Positions 42,135 through 51,135 of a stretch of DNA of 64,000 nucleotides are shown here, piece after piece. The stretch lies in NCBI GenBank assembly GCA_051295955.1, contig JBPDWA010000002.1, forward strand, positions 310,001-374,000, in the 5' to 3' direction. Both the position numbers and the translations under genes were made by a program. The stretch is from Enterococcus faecalis_A. Its GTDB lineage: Bacteria; Bacillota; Bacilli; Lactobacillales; Enterococcaceae. Below the pieces are notes generated by a model. The model ran no database searches, was not told where the DNA came from, and saw nothing but the letters and a program-made list of their open reading frames with translations. Every line of letters starts with the position of its first letter. Within the stretch, counting starts at the first letter, position 1.

Positions 42135-44350
42135 TAACTATACCTAGAATTTATGTCCGTGATACTTATGATCAGGTGTTGCTTGCATTAGATGACGGGG
42201 ACTATTTTAATGATCGGATGACCCGTTACCTTACAGGGAAAGCGGCAGTATTACAGTTGAGTATCCATAAAGAAGCAACAGATTACGAGATGATAAAAAC
42301 TGGTAAGAAATTGTCATTTGTGGATCCAAAAACAAAGGAAGAATTTTGGCTCAATATTAGTGACGTGTCGCAAAACGAAACAGAAATGACCATCCTTGCA
42401 ACATCACTTAATTTAGAACTAAACAATGAGATCGTCGGACCTTATAAGACAAATGGAGCAGTCAGTTTTAAGGATTATTTTGATATTTTAAATTTTGAAA
42501 AAGCAATGACCTTAACTATCAATGAGGTCTCAGATAAAAAGATTCTTTTGGAATGGGAAGGAAGCCAGAATAAACTTGGACGTCTATTTTCTTTGGCTAC
42601 GAAATTTGAGGCAGAAATTGAGTTTGTCACTAAGCTAAATAGAGATGGCTCCTTGAACGGGATTATTGTCAACGTTTATCGGGAACATAGTGATAAATAC
42701 CAAGGGATTGGGCTTGATCGCCGGGGTACTGTGTTTCGATTTGGCGATGAAATAAAAACGATTAAAAAGCAAGAAAACGCGGATGATCTTTACACGGCTA
42801 TTATCGCTACTGGAAAAGACGGCTTAACAATTAAGGACGTTGAGCATGAGGTGTTCGACGATAACGGCAATTTGTTATATTGCACCTATAAAACTGTTAA
42901 ACCTAGCTTTCCGGATGTACGTAAAATTTATGCTCCTCAATCGAGAGAAAACTTTCGTTCTACGGTCTCCAAAGAGGATGGATGGATTGTAAATGAAGCT
43001 GGAGAAATGGAGTATACAAGCGCTGAAGCATTATACGGCTATATGCTATCAGAATTAAAGAAAAACTGCGTACCACAAGTGACATGGGAGATTGAAGGAT
43101 ATATTGATGCACAAATTGGCGATAGTGTTCGGTTAGCCGATGATGGCTATCAACCAGAGCTATTGTTGGATGCTCGAATATCCGAGCAAACAATTTCCTA
43201 TACGAATCCGACTATTAATAAATCTGTGTTTACAAATGTTGTAGAGATTGCCTCTCAAATCGATATCGACTTACTAAACAAAATGCAAGCTTTAATTGAT
43301 AAGAATAAAAAATATGAGTATCAACTGTTATCCTCTGATGGCACGATATTTAAAAACGGCGCTGGTAGTACAACATTAACAGCTCGTATTTTAGACGGCA
43401 CAACAGACGTTACAAATAAGTTTACGATCCAATGGTACAAAAACGGCACAGAGCTTAGCAATGAGACAAGCATTACTGTAACGGCAGCCGATGTGACAGA
43501 TGGTAGGGCGGTCTATCGATATGAGGTTAAAGACCAAAGCGGCAATACCAGAGGAGGCACGGAGATTACTGCGGCTAATGTTAATGATGGATCGAAAAGC
43601 TCTACGATATCACCGAATCCACCACAGAATCCGACAACAGGACAGCAGTGGTGGAAGCAAAACGCTGATAACCTTGATGAAATTGAAGGTCTATATATTT
43701 GGGATGGTACGGAGTGGATCGCTCAAACAATACAACAAGGAGTGCTTAATATCGTAAAACTTAACGCTGTAGATATAACAGGGGCGCATATTGTTAATAC
43801 CTTTAGTGTCCTTAGTGAGGGGTATACGTTAGATGGTACAACGGAGTTGCAAGATAGTAATGTAACTATTGATTTTACCGTGACGGAAACTGGACAGCAT
43901 GGGTTTGCAAAATTACATCCAAGAGGAGTACAAGGCGTACTATACGACCGCAGTGGAAATGTACAAGAATCCTTTGATTTAAATTCTAGTTATTTAGCTC
44001 TTAGAGATAACCTAGGGCGTAGCGGCATGCTCACTGCAGAGATGATTCAAGATACCGGTTGGGTGCAGCTTACTGTTTTTATAGGGTCTGGTAAATTATG
44101 GGTCCGAAAATTTATGAATCGTACGATGTTATGGTTTGACGACTACGCCTGGAATGGGAGCGGTCAACAAGTAATAGCAACCTTACCTGCCAAATTTAAT
44201 CCTAATCGAGCACAAATGATTAACGTCGCAATCTGGAATGAGAGTTCTACACCAGAAAAGTTCCAGCTGAACGCAAATGGAACATTACAAAAGATAACTA
44301 ATAACTCACAAACGCGATATATACGCACATTTGCGGAATTGTTTAAGTAG
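42131..44350 (+). CDS. Tail-associated (Tal) protein with prophage endopeptidase-type N-terminus
   Basis: 739 aa from GTG 42131, 7 nt after GGGAGG and overlapping the Dit stop. The N-terminal about 380 residues match the prophage tail endopeptidase/gp27-like hub family. Residues 395-480 form an Ig-like domain (TLTARILDGTTDVTNKFTIQWYKNG). The C-terminal part (about 510-739, beta-rich, GLYIWDGTEW) is probably the receptor-binding tip. No peptidoglycan hydrolase motif was seen. Confidence 0.85.
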   Translation: MITIPRIYVRDTYDQVLLALDDGDYFNDRMTRYLTGKAAVLQLSIHKEATDYEMIKTGKKLSFVDPKTKEEFWLNISDVSQNETEMTILATSLNLELNNEIVGPYKTNGAVSFKDYFDILNFEKAMTLTINEVSDKKILLEWEGSQNKLGRLFSLATKFEAEIEFVTKLNRDGSLNGIIVNVYREHSDKYQGIGLDRRGTVFRFGDEIKTIKKQENADDLYTAIIATGKDGLTIKDVEHEVFDDNGNLLYCTYKTVKPSFPDVRKIYAPQSRENFRSTVSKEDGWIVNEAGEMEYTSAEALYGYMLSELKKNCVPQVTWEIEGYIDAQIGDSVRLADDGYQPELLLDARISEQTISYTNPTINKSVFTNVVEIASQIDIDLLNKMQALIDKNKKYEYQLLSSDGTIFKNGAGSTTLTARILDGTTDVTNKFTIQWYKNGTELSNETSITVTAADVTDGRAVYRYEVKDQSGNTRGGTEITAANVNDGSKSSTISPNPPQNPTTGQQWWKQNADNLDEIEGLYIWDGTEWIAQTIQQGVLNIVKLNAVDITGAHIVNTFSVLSEGYTLDGTTELQDSNVTIDFTVTETGQHGFAKLHPRGVQGVLYDRSGNVQESFDLNSSYLALRDNLGRSGMLTAEMIQDTGWVQLTVFIGSGKLWVRKFMNRTMLWFDDYAWNGSGQQVIATLPAKFNPNRAQMINVAIWNESSTPEKFQLNANGTLQKITNNSQTRYIRTFAELFK

Positions 44351-44369
44351 AAAGGGAAGAAACAGTCAA

Positions 44370-44663
44370 ATGTTAGACGTTAAAGAGATAGCAGTCTACG
44401 CTGGGTCAATTATGACTATCATCGGTTTAATTGTGTATGTCGTTAAACCAGTCATTAGCAATTTCAACAAAATCACCAAAAATTTAACGAAGATTACTCA
44501 CAGTTTAGACTTGCTTAATAGAGATTTAGAGGCTAGTAAGACGGATAGAGAAGCTATCCATGACGAGCTAAAGAAGCACGATGAACGTCTGGATGCACAC
44601 AACGAAAAACTTGTAGAGCATAAGGAACAAATAAGAACACTATTTAAAAATTGGGGAGATTAA
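44370..44663 (+). CDS. XhlA-like membrane protein of the lysis cassette
   Basis: 97 aa from ATG 44370 (AAAGGGAAG upstream). N-terminal membrane segment (about 7-27), then a coiled coil (about 35-90). Resembles holin-associated XhlA-type proteins. Directly upstream of the holin. Confidence 0.7.
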   Translation: MLDVKEIAVYAGSIMTIIGLIVYVVKPVISNFNKITKNLTKITHSLDLLNRDLEASKTDREAIHDELKKHDERLDAHNEKLVEHKEQIRTLFKNWGD

Positions 44664-44664
44664 A

Positions 44665-44928
44665 ATGAAAAAAATTAATTGGAAAGTACGTATCAACAAT
44701 AAACAGTTTTGGCTTTCTTTGTTCCCAGCACTCTTACTACTGGCACAAGTAGTTGCTGCACCGTTTGGGTATAAGCTTCAACTTGATGCGATGAATAAAC
44801 AACTGTTAGACATCGTAAATGCAGTATTTATGGTGTTATCTATCTTAGGAATCGTGACGGATCATACGACACCAGGGATTTCAGACAGCCAACAAGTATT
44901 AGATAGAAAGGACGGCAAAAAAGAATGA
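44665..44928 (+). CDS. Phage holin, phi LC3 family
   Basis: 87 aa. KKINWKVRINNKQFWLSLFPALLLLAQVVAAPFGYK and a second helix with VFMVLSILGIVTDHTTPGISDSQQ are diagnostic. Forms membrane lesions that release the endolysin. Confidence 0.93.
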   Translation: MKKINWKVRINNKQFWLSLFPALLLLAQVVAAPFGYKLQLDAMNKQLLDIVNAVFMVLSILGIVTDHTTPGISDSQQVLDRKDGKKE

Positions 44929-45107
44929 CACCAACAGAAAAAGCACAAGAAATCGTTTTGGCACTAGAAAAAGAAAATCTTTCGAATCAAACGAAAAAAA
45001 GAATGGCTGTCGCAAAAATGAATGAGTGGGCGTTGACTACAAAAACAGAGGTCACAAATGAAGAAATTGAAAAAGAAATAGAAGGTGCTTACAATGGGCT
45101 TAAATAA
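44925..45107 (+). CDS. Small protein between holin and endolysin
   Basis: 60 aa, ATG 44925 overlapping the holin stop by 4 nt. Helical, charged, no recognised domain. Location suggests a lysis accessory role, unproven. Confidence 0.6.
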   Translation: MTPTEKAQEIVLALEKENLSNQTKKRMAVAKMNEWALTTKTEVTNEEIEKEIEGAYNGLK

Positions 45108-45921
45108 AGAATTAAGTGTGGAATGGTTCTTAGAAAGAGTCGGTAAACTAACCTATTCTATGTACGGCTCTCGTAATGGCACTGATGGAACAGCAGATTG
45201 TTCCGGATCAATGACGCAGTCCATTAAAGACTCGGGTGGAGTAAACTACGACTACCTATATTCAACCGTAACGCTAGGTAAATATCTAGATAAAAATGGC
45301 TACCAACGTATTTCAGTGAACCAAGATTGGCACGCACAAAAAGGAGATGTCGTTCTCATGAGTTGGGGAGCTGATATGTCTTCAAGCGGTGGAGCTGGGG
45401 GCCACGTAGGTGTCATGATGAACGCCACTGACTTTATTAGTTGTGATTATTGGACCGGAGGACAACCAGGAACAGCGATTACTCAGCACAATTGGGATGA
45501 GTATTATGCAGCTACCAAGCCTAATTACATTGAAGTTTGGCGATTTCAAAATAATCAACCCGCTCCACCAGTTCCTCCAGCACCTAAACCAACTAAGCGA
45601 CGCTATGGATATCGAGTAGACGATTTACAGTTTGTAAACGGAATTTGGCAAGTAAGAAATGATGTCTTAGGTCAACCAGACTTTGACTGGACAGAAAACG
45701 GGATAAATGTTGCCTATATTGATAAAATCAATCCAGCAACTGGAGAGAATACACCTGATCAAGAGTTGAAAGTCGGAGACTACTTTTCGTTTCAACCACC
45801 ATCCGTAGGGATTATTACTGAACAATATCCGTTAAATGGAAAAACAATCTCACATGTTCAATTTCCAGATGAATTTATTTGGCTGTATACACCAAGTATT
45901 GAAAAATTGATTTATGGGTAA
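45094..45921 (+). CDS. Endolysin, Amidase_5/NlpC-P60-like peptidoglycan hydrolase
   Basis: 275 aa from ATG 45094 (AGAAGGTG upstream). Catalytic domain at about 1-150: TADCSGSMTQS with the nucleophilic Cys, GDVVLMSWG and GGHVGVMM with the catalytic His. A Pro-rich linker (PAPPVPPAPKPTK) leads to a C-terminal domain of about 110 aa (YGYRVDDLQFVNGIWQVRND), presumably cell wall-binding. Last gene of the late operon. Confidence 0.9.
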   Translation: MGLNKELSVEWFLERVGKLTYSMYGSRNGTDGTADCSGSMTQSIKDSGGVNYDYLYSTVTLGKYLDKNGYQRISVNQDWHAQKGDVVLMSWGADMSSSGGAGGHVGVMMNATDFISCDYWTGGQPGTAITQHNWDEYYAATKPNYIEVWRFQNNQPAPPVPPAPKPTKRRYGYRVDDLQFVNGIWQVRNDVLGQPDFDWTENGINVAYIDKINPATGENTPDQELKVGDYFSFQPPSVGIITEQYPLNGKTISHVQFPDEFIWLYTPSIEKLIYG

Positions 45922-45986
45922 AAAATTCCTGCCTGAAAAATAAAAATAATAGTATATTAGACCTATAATAAAGGAGTCATTCACTT

Positions 45987-46018
45987 AAACCGTCCTTGCC
46001 AAGGGACGGTTTTTGTTT
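45987..46018 (+). terminator. Late operon terminator
   Basis: AAACCGTCC (45987-45995) pairs with GGACGGTTT (46004-46012), followed by TTGTTTT. Confidence 0.88.
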
Positions 46019-46085
46019 TACATAAAAAAACTGTATAGTATACTTTCTTTAGTGATGACATTCATTATAGAATCTCAATTAATGG

Positions 46086-46128
46086 CAAAATCACTCACCG
46101 TCATACGACAGATTGTGGGTGATTTTGT
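46086..46128. terminator. Second hairpin, possibly bidirectional
   Basis: AAAATCACTCACC pairs with GGGTGATTTT (one bulge), with short T runs on both strands. Confidence 0.6.
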
Positions 46129-46135
46129 TGTGCAT

Positions 46136-46167
46136 AAAAAAAGACATCTGTATGAATGCCTTTTAGT
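46136..46167 (-). terminator. Terminator of the GNAT gene
   Basis: Minus strand AAAAGGCAT/ATGTCTTTT stem followed by T residues; overlaps the GNAT stop codon. Confidence 0.65.
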
Positions 46168-46720
46168 CTGGAATAAATAGCTGATTAGTCGTATAAGCCA
46201 TACTGATATTACAGTCTCTAGTATCACCAGTCTTTTCAAATCCTACTTTTCGATAAAAATGTTGAACATCTTTTTCACTTTGAACAGTAATCAAGCACGC
46301 CCCAATATATGGTAGGATAGTAAGTTTAATGAATGAAAACACGTAATACATTAGGTTAATACCAAATTTTTGATTTTGTAAATCTTTTTGAATAGCAAAA
46401 TGGTGTATTTGAACACCAGGGATAGATCTTTTAAATACAGGATTTTTCCATTTGTCTAATTTTTCGTGCATGTTAGAATTTTTAGTAACTAATACTCGAT
46501 CAGTAGTTAAGGTGAAATAACCTGCTAAAACTTTTTTGTTTTCAATATCCATAAAAAATAGAAAAGTTTTAGTGATACCGTAAGTTAAATCTTCCAAAGC
46601 ATCATTTTTAAGATAAGAATCTATTCCGGGTTTACCACAAGAAAAAGCCTCCACTAAGGCTTTTTCTTCGGTATTGAGATTTGAGATCTTTTTTATTTGA
46701 ACTTCTGTATCAATAAACAT
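46163..46720 (-). CDS. Prophage GNAT acetyltransferase, possible toxin
   Basis: 185 aa, AGAGGTG upstream of ATG 46720. Acetyl-CoA motif A is FAIQKDLQNQKFGINLM; motif B is FYRKVGFEKT. A regulator-sized 60-aa gene precedes it in the same operon. Tail-end prophage position and this pairing recall GNAT-type toxin-antitoxin systems that acetylate aminoacyl-tRNA, but the small partner does not look like a ribbon-helix-helix antitoxin. An ordinary accessory acetyltransferase is equally possible. Confidence 0.75.
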   Translation of the reverse strand: MFIDTEVQIKKISNLNTEEKALVEAFSCGKPGIDSYLKNDALEDLTYGITKTFLFFMDIENKKVLAGYFTLTTDRVLVTKNSNMHEKLDKWKNPVFKRSIPGVQIHHFAIQKDLQNQKFGINLMYYVFSFIKLTILPYIGACLITVQSEKDVQHFYRKVGFEKTGDTRDCNISMAYTTNQLFIPD

Positions 46721-46737
46721 TCGGATTAGAACACCTC

Positions 46738-46920
46738 TTATACTTTGTAAGACACTCCGTCGATATTAAGTGTTTTAATATCGTTCACTTTTCGTGCTGT
46801 TTTCTTTGCGTTTTTGTTTATAGGTTTAGGGTCTTTGCCGAAAACTCTATCAATAAAAGAATCGTAACTTTTTGAATCGGTAAAAACCATTTCCGTACAC
46901 TTGATAGATGTAGTGGCCAT
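46738..46920 (-). CDS. Small protein upstream of GNAT, candidate antitoxin
   Basis: 60 aa from ATG 46920 (TGGAGG upstream; the ATG at 46935 lacks spacing). Basic central segment KPINKNAKKTARKVN. 17 nt before the GNAT gene. No family recognised. Confidence 0.55.
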   Translation of the reverse strand: MATTSIKCTEMVFTDSKSYDSFIDRVFGKDPKPINKNAKKTARKVNDIKTLNIDGVSYKV

Positions 46921-47068
46921 AATCATTTCCTCCAATCACATATTTTTATTTTAACTTAGCTTATCATTTATAACTGTTTTGGGCAAAGATTATGAAAGAA
47001 ATTTAAAAAAACTTGAATTTATTTAAAGCGTGTTTTAATCTAATGAAGATAATATTGAATTTTTGAAC

Positions 47069-47143
47069 CATTAGCTCAGTTGTTAGAGCAAATGACTCAT
47101 AACCGTCCAGTAGCAGGTTCGAGACCTACAATACCATTATGAC
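47069..47143 (+). pseudogene. Decayed tRNA (CAT anticodon, tRNA-Met-like)
   Basis: D-arm AGCTCAGTTGTTAGAGC, anticodon-loop CTCATAA and T-arm AGGTTCGAGACCT are recognisable. The acceptor and anticodon stems do not pair, so it is probably not functional. Confidence 0.55.
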
Positions 47144-47156
47144 GATGTTTAATCAT

Positions 47157-47246
47157 GGATGATTACCCAAGTCTGGCTGAAGGGAACGGCCTCGAAAACC
47201 GTCAGGCGGGTAAAACCGTGCAAGGGTTCGAATCCCTTATCCTCCG
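47157..47246 (+). tRNA. tRNA-Ser(CGA)
   Basis: Acceptor GGATGAT/ATCCTCC (6 of 7 pairs), D-stem CCC/GGG, anticodon loop CTCGAAA with anticodon CGA, a long variable arm, T-arm AAGGG-TTCGAAT-CCCTT and discriminator G. No encoded CCA. A prophage-carried tRNA for UCG codons; one acceptor mismatch and one weak anticodon-stem pair lower certainty of function. Confidence 0.83.
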
Positions 47247-47258
47247 TTTGAATAGAAC

Positions 47259-47282
47259 AAAAAAACTCCCCACAAAGGGGAG
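47259..47282 (-). terminator. Terminator of the DUF4352-like gene
   Basis: Minus strand CTCCCC-TTTGT-GGGGAG followed by seven T residues. Confidence 0.88.
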
Positions 47283-47317
47283 CCTTGGTAGTGAGAGGCG
47301 GAAGAGTTGAAGTGGTT

Positions 47318-47899
47318 TTAAATATTTGCTTTAAATATTGCTGCTTTTTTTAAGGATACTAATGGGCTAAAATGGATTTCTATTTCTCCTTTACTATTCA
47401 ATCCAAAATGAGCGGTACAATCCATAGATTTACCAGGGGCTACTGAGCCCATTGTATTATCATTGGGATATGTTTCCGCCTTTTTGTTATCTGGACCATA
47501 AACTTCTATATCCATGCCTATTGGTATATCATCCTTGCCGGTATTTTTTTCTGTATATGACACCTTAACAACATTAGCTGGTTGTGAATCAGACATACTA
47601 TTACGCTCATCTGTTAAAGAAACACTTGTTAATGTGTATTCCACATCTCCAACTTTTACTGTATCTCCGACTTTATAAAACGATGACTTTTTATTTTCTT
47701 TTTCAGATGACGCTGATGTTGATGACGAAGAAATTTTTTTTCCTCCGTTGTCTGCTTCTTTGGTTACTCCCTTATTATTAAGAGAGCTTCCAATTATAAT
47801 TATTAAGATAACTGCTAGTACCCAAAACCAAACCCTTTTATAAAATGGTTTCTTTTCAACATAAGTCTTCCCATTTTCATCTGTAAAACGTTTTCCCAT
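47318..47899 (-). CDS. Membrane-anchored DUF4352-like accessory protein
   Basis: 193 aa. One membrane segment (about 22-41), a Ser/Lys-rich linker, then an Ig-like DUF4352-type domain (VGDVEYTLTSVSLTDERNS ... VVKVSYTEKNTGKDDIPIG). Topology puts the domain outside the cell. Last prophage gene before attR, own terminator; likely expressed in the lysogen. Function unknown. Confidence 0.78.
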   Translation of the reverse strand: MGKRFTDENGKTYVEKKPFYKRVWFWVLAVILIIIIGSSLNNKGVTKEADNGGKKISSSSTSASSEKENKKSSFYKVGDTVKVGDVEYTLTSVSLTDERNSMSDSQPANVVKVSYTEKNTGKDDIPIGMDIEVYGPDNKKAETYPNDNTMGSVAPGKSMDCTAHFGLNSKGEIEIHFSPLVSLKKAAIFKANI

Positions 47900-48065
47900 T
47901 TTCTAACCTCATTTCTTTTTTATAGTACTACGTTATAGTATCAAAATTTTAATAAAATTTAAAGAGTGCAAATAAAGTTTCGAAAAATATTTTATTTTTG
48001 ACTTCAAAATATTTAAGTGACTTAATATAAAAAGCTAAATTTACGTGTTCAAATTAATGATTACT

Positions 48066-48070
48066 CAAGT
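48066..48070. other. attR crossover core CAAGT
   Basis: Shared with 14185-14189. From 48071 the aldo/keto reductase frame resumes exactly. Confidence 0.8.
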
Positions 48071-48188
48071 GATTGCCGGCACGATGAATTCTGAGCGTTT
48101 ACAAGAAATCGCCCAAGCTTCAGAGGTGAAGCTTAGCCGCGAAGATTGGTATACGATTTATCGAGCAGCTGGTAATATTTTACCTTAA
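48071..48188 (+). pseudogene. Aldo/keto reductase, 3' remnant
   Basis: Encodes the last 39 residues (IAGTMNSERLQEIA ... DWYTIYRAAGNILP) of the gene whose 5' part is at 13396-14189. No start codon of its own. Followed by the gene's terminator. Confidence 0.9.
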
Positions 48189-48228
48189 AGAAACTATATA
48201 ATGACGCTCATTGGCTATAAGTATACAC

Positions 48229-48276
48229 ACGAGTATCAAGCAAAAGTGTAGTAGCTTTTCTATGATACTCGTTTTC
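48229..48276 (+). terminator. Terminator of the interrupted reductase gene
   Basis: ACGAGTATCA pairs with TGATACTCGT, followed by TTTTCT. Confidence 0.8.
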
Positions 48277-48376
48277 TAATTTCTTAGGGAGAAAGTAGGC
48301 AGTGCTTACTGCAAATTATATAAATATTTGTTAAAATAAGAAGGAAATAAGTACGTTACCAGGTGAGGAGAAACCA

Positions 48377-51022
48377 ATGACCAAGAAAAAATTATTACTT
48401 GTTGATGGAAACAGTGTCGCCTTTCGGGCTTTTTTTGCACTGCATAATTCTTTAGAACGATTCAAAAATAAAAATGGCTTGCATACCAATGCAATTTATG
48501 CGTTTAATAACATGTTTGAAAATGTGATGCAAAAAGAAATGCCGACTCATGTACTGGTAGCATTTGATGCCGGCAAGACGACTTTTCGTACGGAGTTTTA
48601 TTCGGAGTATAAGGCTGGACGCTCGAAAACACCGGGAGAATTTAAAGAGCAAATGCCTTACATTCGTGAATTGCTGACTGGTTTAGGTGTAAAATATTAT
48701 GAATTAGAAAATTTTGAGGCCGATGATATCATCGGAACGTTGGCGCATCAGGTTGATAAAGAAGAATTTGATGTAGTAGTTCTCTCAGGAGATCGTGACT
48801 TAACGCAGTTAGCAACGGATACAGTAAAAGTCGAGATTACCGTCAAAGGAGTTAGTGACATTGAATCTTATACACCAGAACATGTTTCTGAAAAATACGA
48901 TGGCTTAACGCCAAAGCAAATTATTGATATAAAAGGGTTAGCTGGTGATACTTCCGATAATATTCCGGGAGTAACTAAAATCGGCGAAAAAACCGCAATT
49001 AAACTATTGAAACAATACGGTTCTGTTGAAGGCGTTTATGAACATATTGATGAAATGAAACCAAGTAAAATGAAAGAAAACTTGATCAATGACAAAGAAC
49101 AAGCTTTTCTATCGAAACGACTGGCTACCATTGAAGTTAATGCACCGATAGACGTTAAGATTGATGAGTTGAGGTATGAAGGTAAAGATTTGGAGAAATT
49201 GATTCCTTTTTACAAGGAAATGGACTTCAAGCAATTTTTATCACGCTTAAATGTAGAAGAAGAACAGACGGAATTAGAAGACGTGTTGTTTGACGTAGTG
49301 AACACCTTTACTCCGGAAATGTTTACGGATGATATGGCTTTGTACGTGGAAATGTTAGAGGATAATTATCACACAGCGCCAATTGTAGGTGTAGCTTGGG
49401 GCAACGCCCAAAAGATTTACACGACGAATAACTTAGCGTTATTTGAAAGCCAACCCTTTATTGATTGGCTGCTAAATGAAAATCTTCATAAAAAAGTATT
49501 TGATGCCAAACGAACTTATGTAGCTTTAAATCGCTACGTAGGCAAAGCCCAAGGTATTACGTTTGATGTTTTATTAGCGGCATATCTACTAAACACCAAT
49601 GATAATAGCATTGATATAGAAGAAGTAGCTCGCCACTACGGCTATGAAGATATTCATTCAGATGAGGCAGTCTACGGCAAAGGCGCTAAAAAAGGCTTGC
49701 CGGAAGATGAGGAAGCTTTCTTTAGTCACTTAGCTCGAAAAATCAAGGCAATCCATTTCTTATCGAAGCAGCTCGATCAGGAATTGGCTGATAAAAACCA
49801 AACAGATCTATTTTACAAGATGGAACTGCCGCTCTCAAAAATTTTGGGTGATATGGAAATCACTGGTATTCGGGTTGATGCTGGGCGACTAAAAGAAATG
49901 CAGGTTGAGTTTTCTGAACGATTGCAAGAAATTGAACAAAAAATTTACACCGAAGCAGGAACAGAATTTAATTTGAATTCACCGAAGCAGCTTGGCGTCA
50001 TTTTATTTGAAAAAATGGGCTTACCAGTGATCAAAAAAACGAAGACTGGCTATTCGACTGCCGTTGATGTCTTAGAACAGTTGAAAGAACAAGCTCCGAT
50101 TGTTGAAGACATTTTAATCTATCGTCAAATCGCTAAAATTCAGTCCACGTATGTAGAAGGCTTGTTGAAGGTCATTCAATCAGATGAGAAAGTGCATACT
50201 CGCTATATTCAAACACTAACGCAAACTGGGCGCTTAAGCTCAGTCGATCCTAACTTGCAAAACATTCCGATTCGTTTGGAAGAAGGTCGTAAGATTCGGG
50301 AAGCTTTTGTTCCGCGAGAAAAAGACTGGTTAATTTTTTCTTCTGATTATTCACAAATTGAACTGCGCGTATTGGCTCATATCTCAAATGACGAGCATTT
50401 AAAAGCTGCCTTCGTTGGAGGTCAAGATATTCATGCCAGCACAGCGATGCGGGTGTTTGGCTTGGCCAGTCCAAAAGATGTTACGCCCAACATGCGACGT
50501 CAAGCTAAAGCCGTCAACTTTGGGATTGTTTACGGCATCAGTGACTATGGTTTATCACAAAACTTAGGGATTACTCGCAAACAAGCGCAACAATATATTG
50601 ATACGTATTTTGAAAAATATCCTGGTGTTAAGCAATACATGGAAGAAATTGTGCGAGAAGCGAAAGATAAAGGCTATGTTGAAACGTTGTATCACCGGCG
50701 CCGTTATTTAAGTGATATTAATTCTAGAAACTATAATTTACGCTCTTTTGCTGAACGAACTGCGATTAATACACCAATTCAAGGCAGCGCAGCTGATATT
50801 TTAAAAATTGCGATGATTGAAATGGATAAACGCTTAAAAGAAGAAAAACTACAGGCGACGATGTTGCTTCAAGTGCACGATGAATTAGTGTTTGAAGCAC
50901 CAAAAGCTGAACTGGAACATTTGAATGCTTTAGTAAAAGAAGTAATGGAACAAGCAGTAACGCTCCAAGTGCCGTTAATTACGGATAGTAGTTGGGGCAA
51001 AACATGGTATGAAGCTAAATAA
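48377..51022 (+). CDS. polA: DNA polymerase I
   Basis: 881 aa. N-terminal 5'-3' exonuclease domain (LVDGNSVAFRAFFAL, SGDRDLTQLA), a degenerate 3'-5' exonuclease domain as usual in firmicutes, and polymerase motifs A (DYSQIELRVLAH), B (RRQAKAVNFGIVYG) and C (QVHDELVFE). Removes Okazaki primers and fills repair gaps. RBS GTGAGGAG. First of a DNA maintenance cluster with mutM, coaE, nrdR, dnaB and dnaI. Confidence 0.97.
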   Translation: MTKKKLLLVDGNSVAFRAFFALHNSLERFKNKNGLHTNAIYAFNNMFENVMQKEMPTHVLVAFDAGKTTFRTEFYSEYKAGRSKTPGEFKEQMPYIRELLTGLGVKYYELENFEADDIIGTLAHQVDKEEFDVVVLSGDRDLTQLATDTVKVEITVKGVSDIESYTPEHVSEKYDGLTPKQIIDIKGLAGDTSDNIPGVTKIGEKTAIKLLKQYGSVEGVYEHIDEMKPSKMKENLINDKEQAFLSKRLATIEVNAPIDVKIDELRYEGKDLEKLIPFYKEMDFKQFLSRLNVEEEQTELEDVLFDVVNTFTPEMFTDDMALYVEMLEDNYHTAPIVGVAWGNAQKIYTTNNLALFESQPFIDWLLNENLHKKVFDAKRTYVALNRYVGKAQGITFDVLLAAYLLNTNDNSIDIEEVARHYGYEDIHSDEAVYGKGAKKGLPEDEEAFFSHLARKIKAIHFLSKQLDQELADKNQTDLFYKMELPLSKILGDMEITGIRVDAGRLKEMQVEFSERLQEIEQKIYTEAGTEFNLNSPKQLGVILFEKMGLPVIKKTKTGYSTAVDVLEQLKEQAPIVEDILIYRQIAKIQSTYVEGLLKVIQSDEKVHTRYIQTLTQTGRLSSVDPNLQNIPIRLEEGRKIREAFVPREKDWLIFSSDYSQIELRVLAHISNDEHLKAAFVGGQDIHASTAMRVFGLASPKDVTPNMRRQAKAVNFGIVYGISDYGLSQNLGITRKQAQQYIDTYFEKYPGVKQYMEEIVREAKDKGYVETLYHRRRYLSDINSRNYNLRSFAERTAINTPIQGSAADILKIAMIEMDKRLKEEKLQATMLLQVHDELVFEAPKAELEHLNALVKEVMEQAVTLQVPLITDSSWGKTWYEAK

Positions 51023-51049
51023 ATAACTAAAAGAAAATCAAAAATAAGC

Positions 51050-51135
51050 AAACAGATAGAGGCATCCTGACCAGCTGAAGAGTCGCTTTTTCAACCAAAA
51101 AGAGCCTAAAACACGGTCTGCTTCTATCTGTTTTT
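51050..51135 (+). terminator. Long terminator hairpin after polA
   Basis: AAACAGATAGA (51050-51060) pairs with TCTATCTGTTT (51123-51133), followed by TT. The 62-nt interior contains a second hairpin GCTTTTT/AAAAAGAGC. Confidence 0.65.

Larger units (their letters stand above)
14190..48065. mobile_element. Complete siphovirus-type prophage, about 33.9 kb
   Basis: Bounded by the split aldo/keto reductase. It contains serine integrase, lysogeny switch, early replication/recombination genes, ArpU, PBSX-type terminase, A118-type portal, head-tail genes, tape measure, Dit, Tal, holin, endolysin and accessory genes at the right end. All morphogenesis and lysis functions appear intact, so it may be inducible. 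Frameshifted or truncated items inside are minor (a zinc ribbon gene, an ssb fragment, a decayed tRNA). Confidence 0.95.

Noticed and set aside
47069..47143. Functional tRNA-Met
   Set aside because: Acceptor stem does not pair and the anticodon stem has at least two mismatches.
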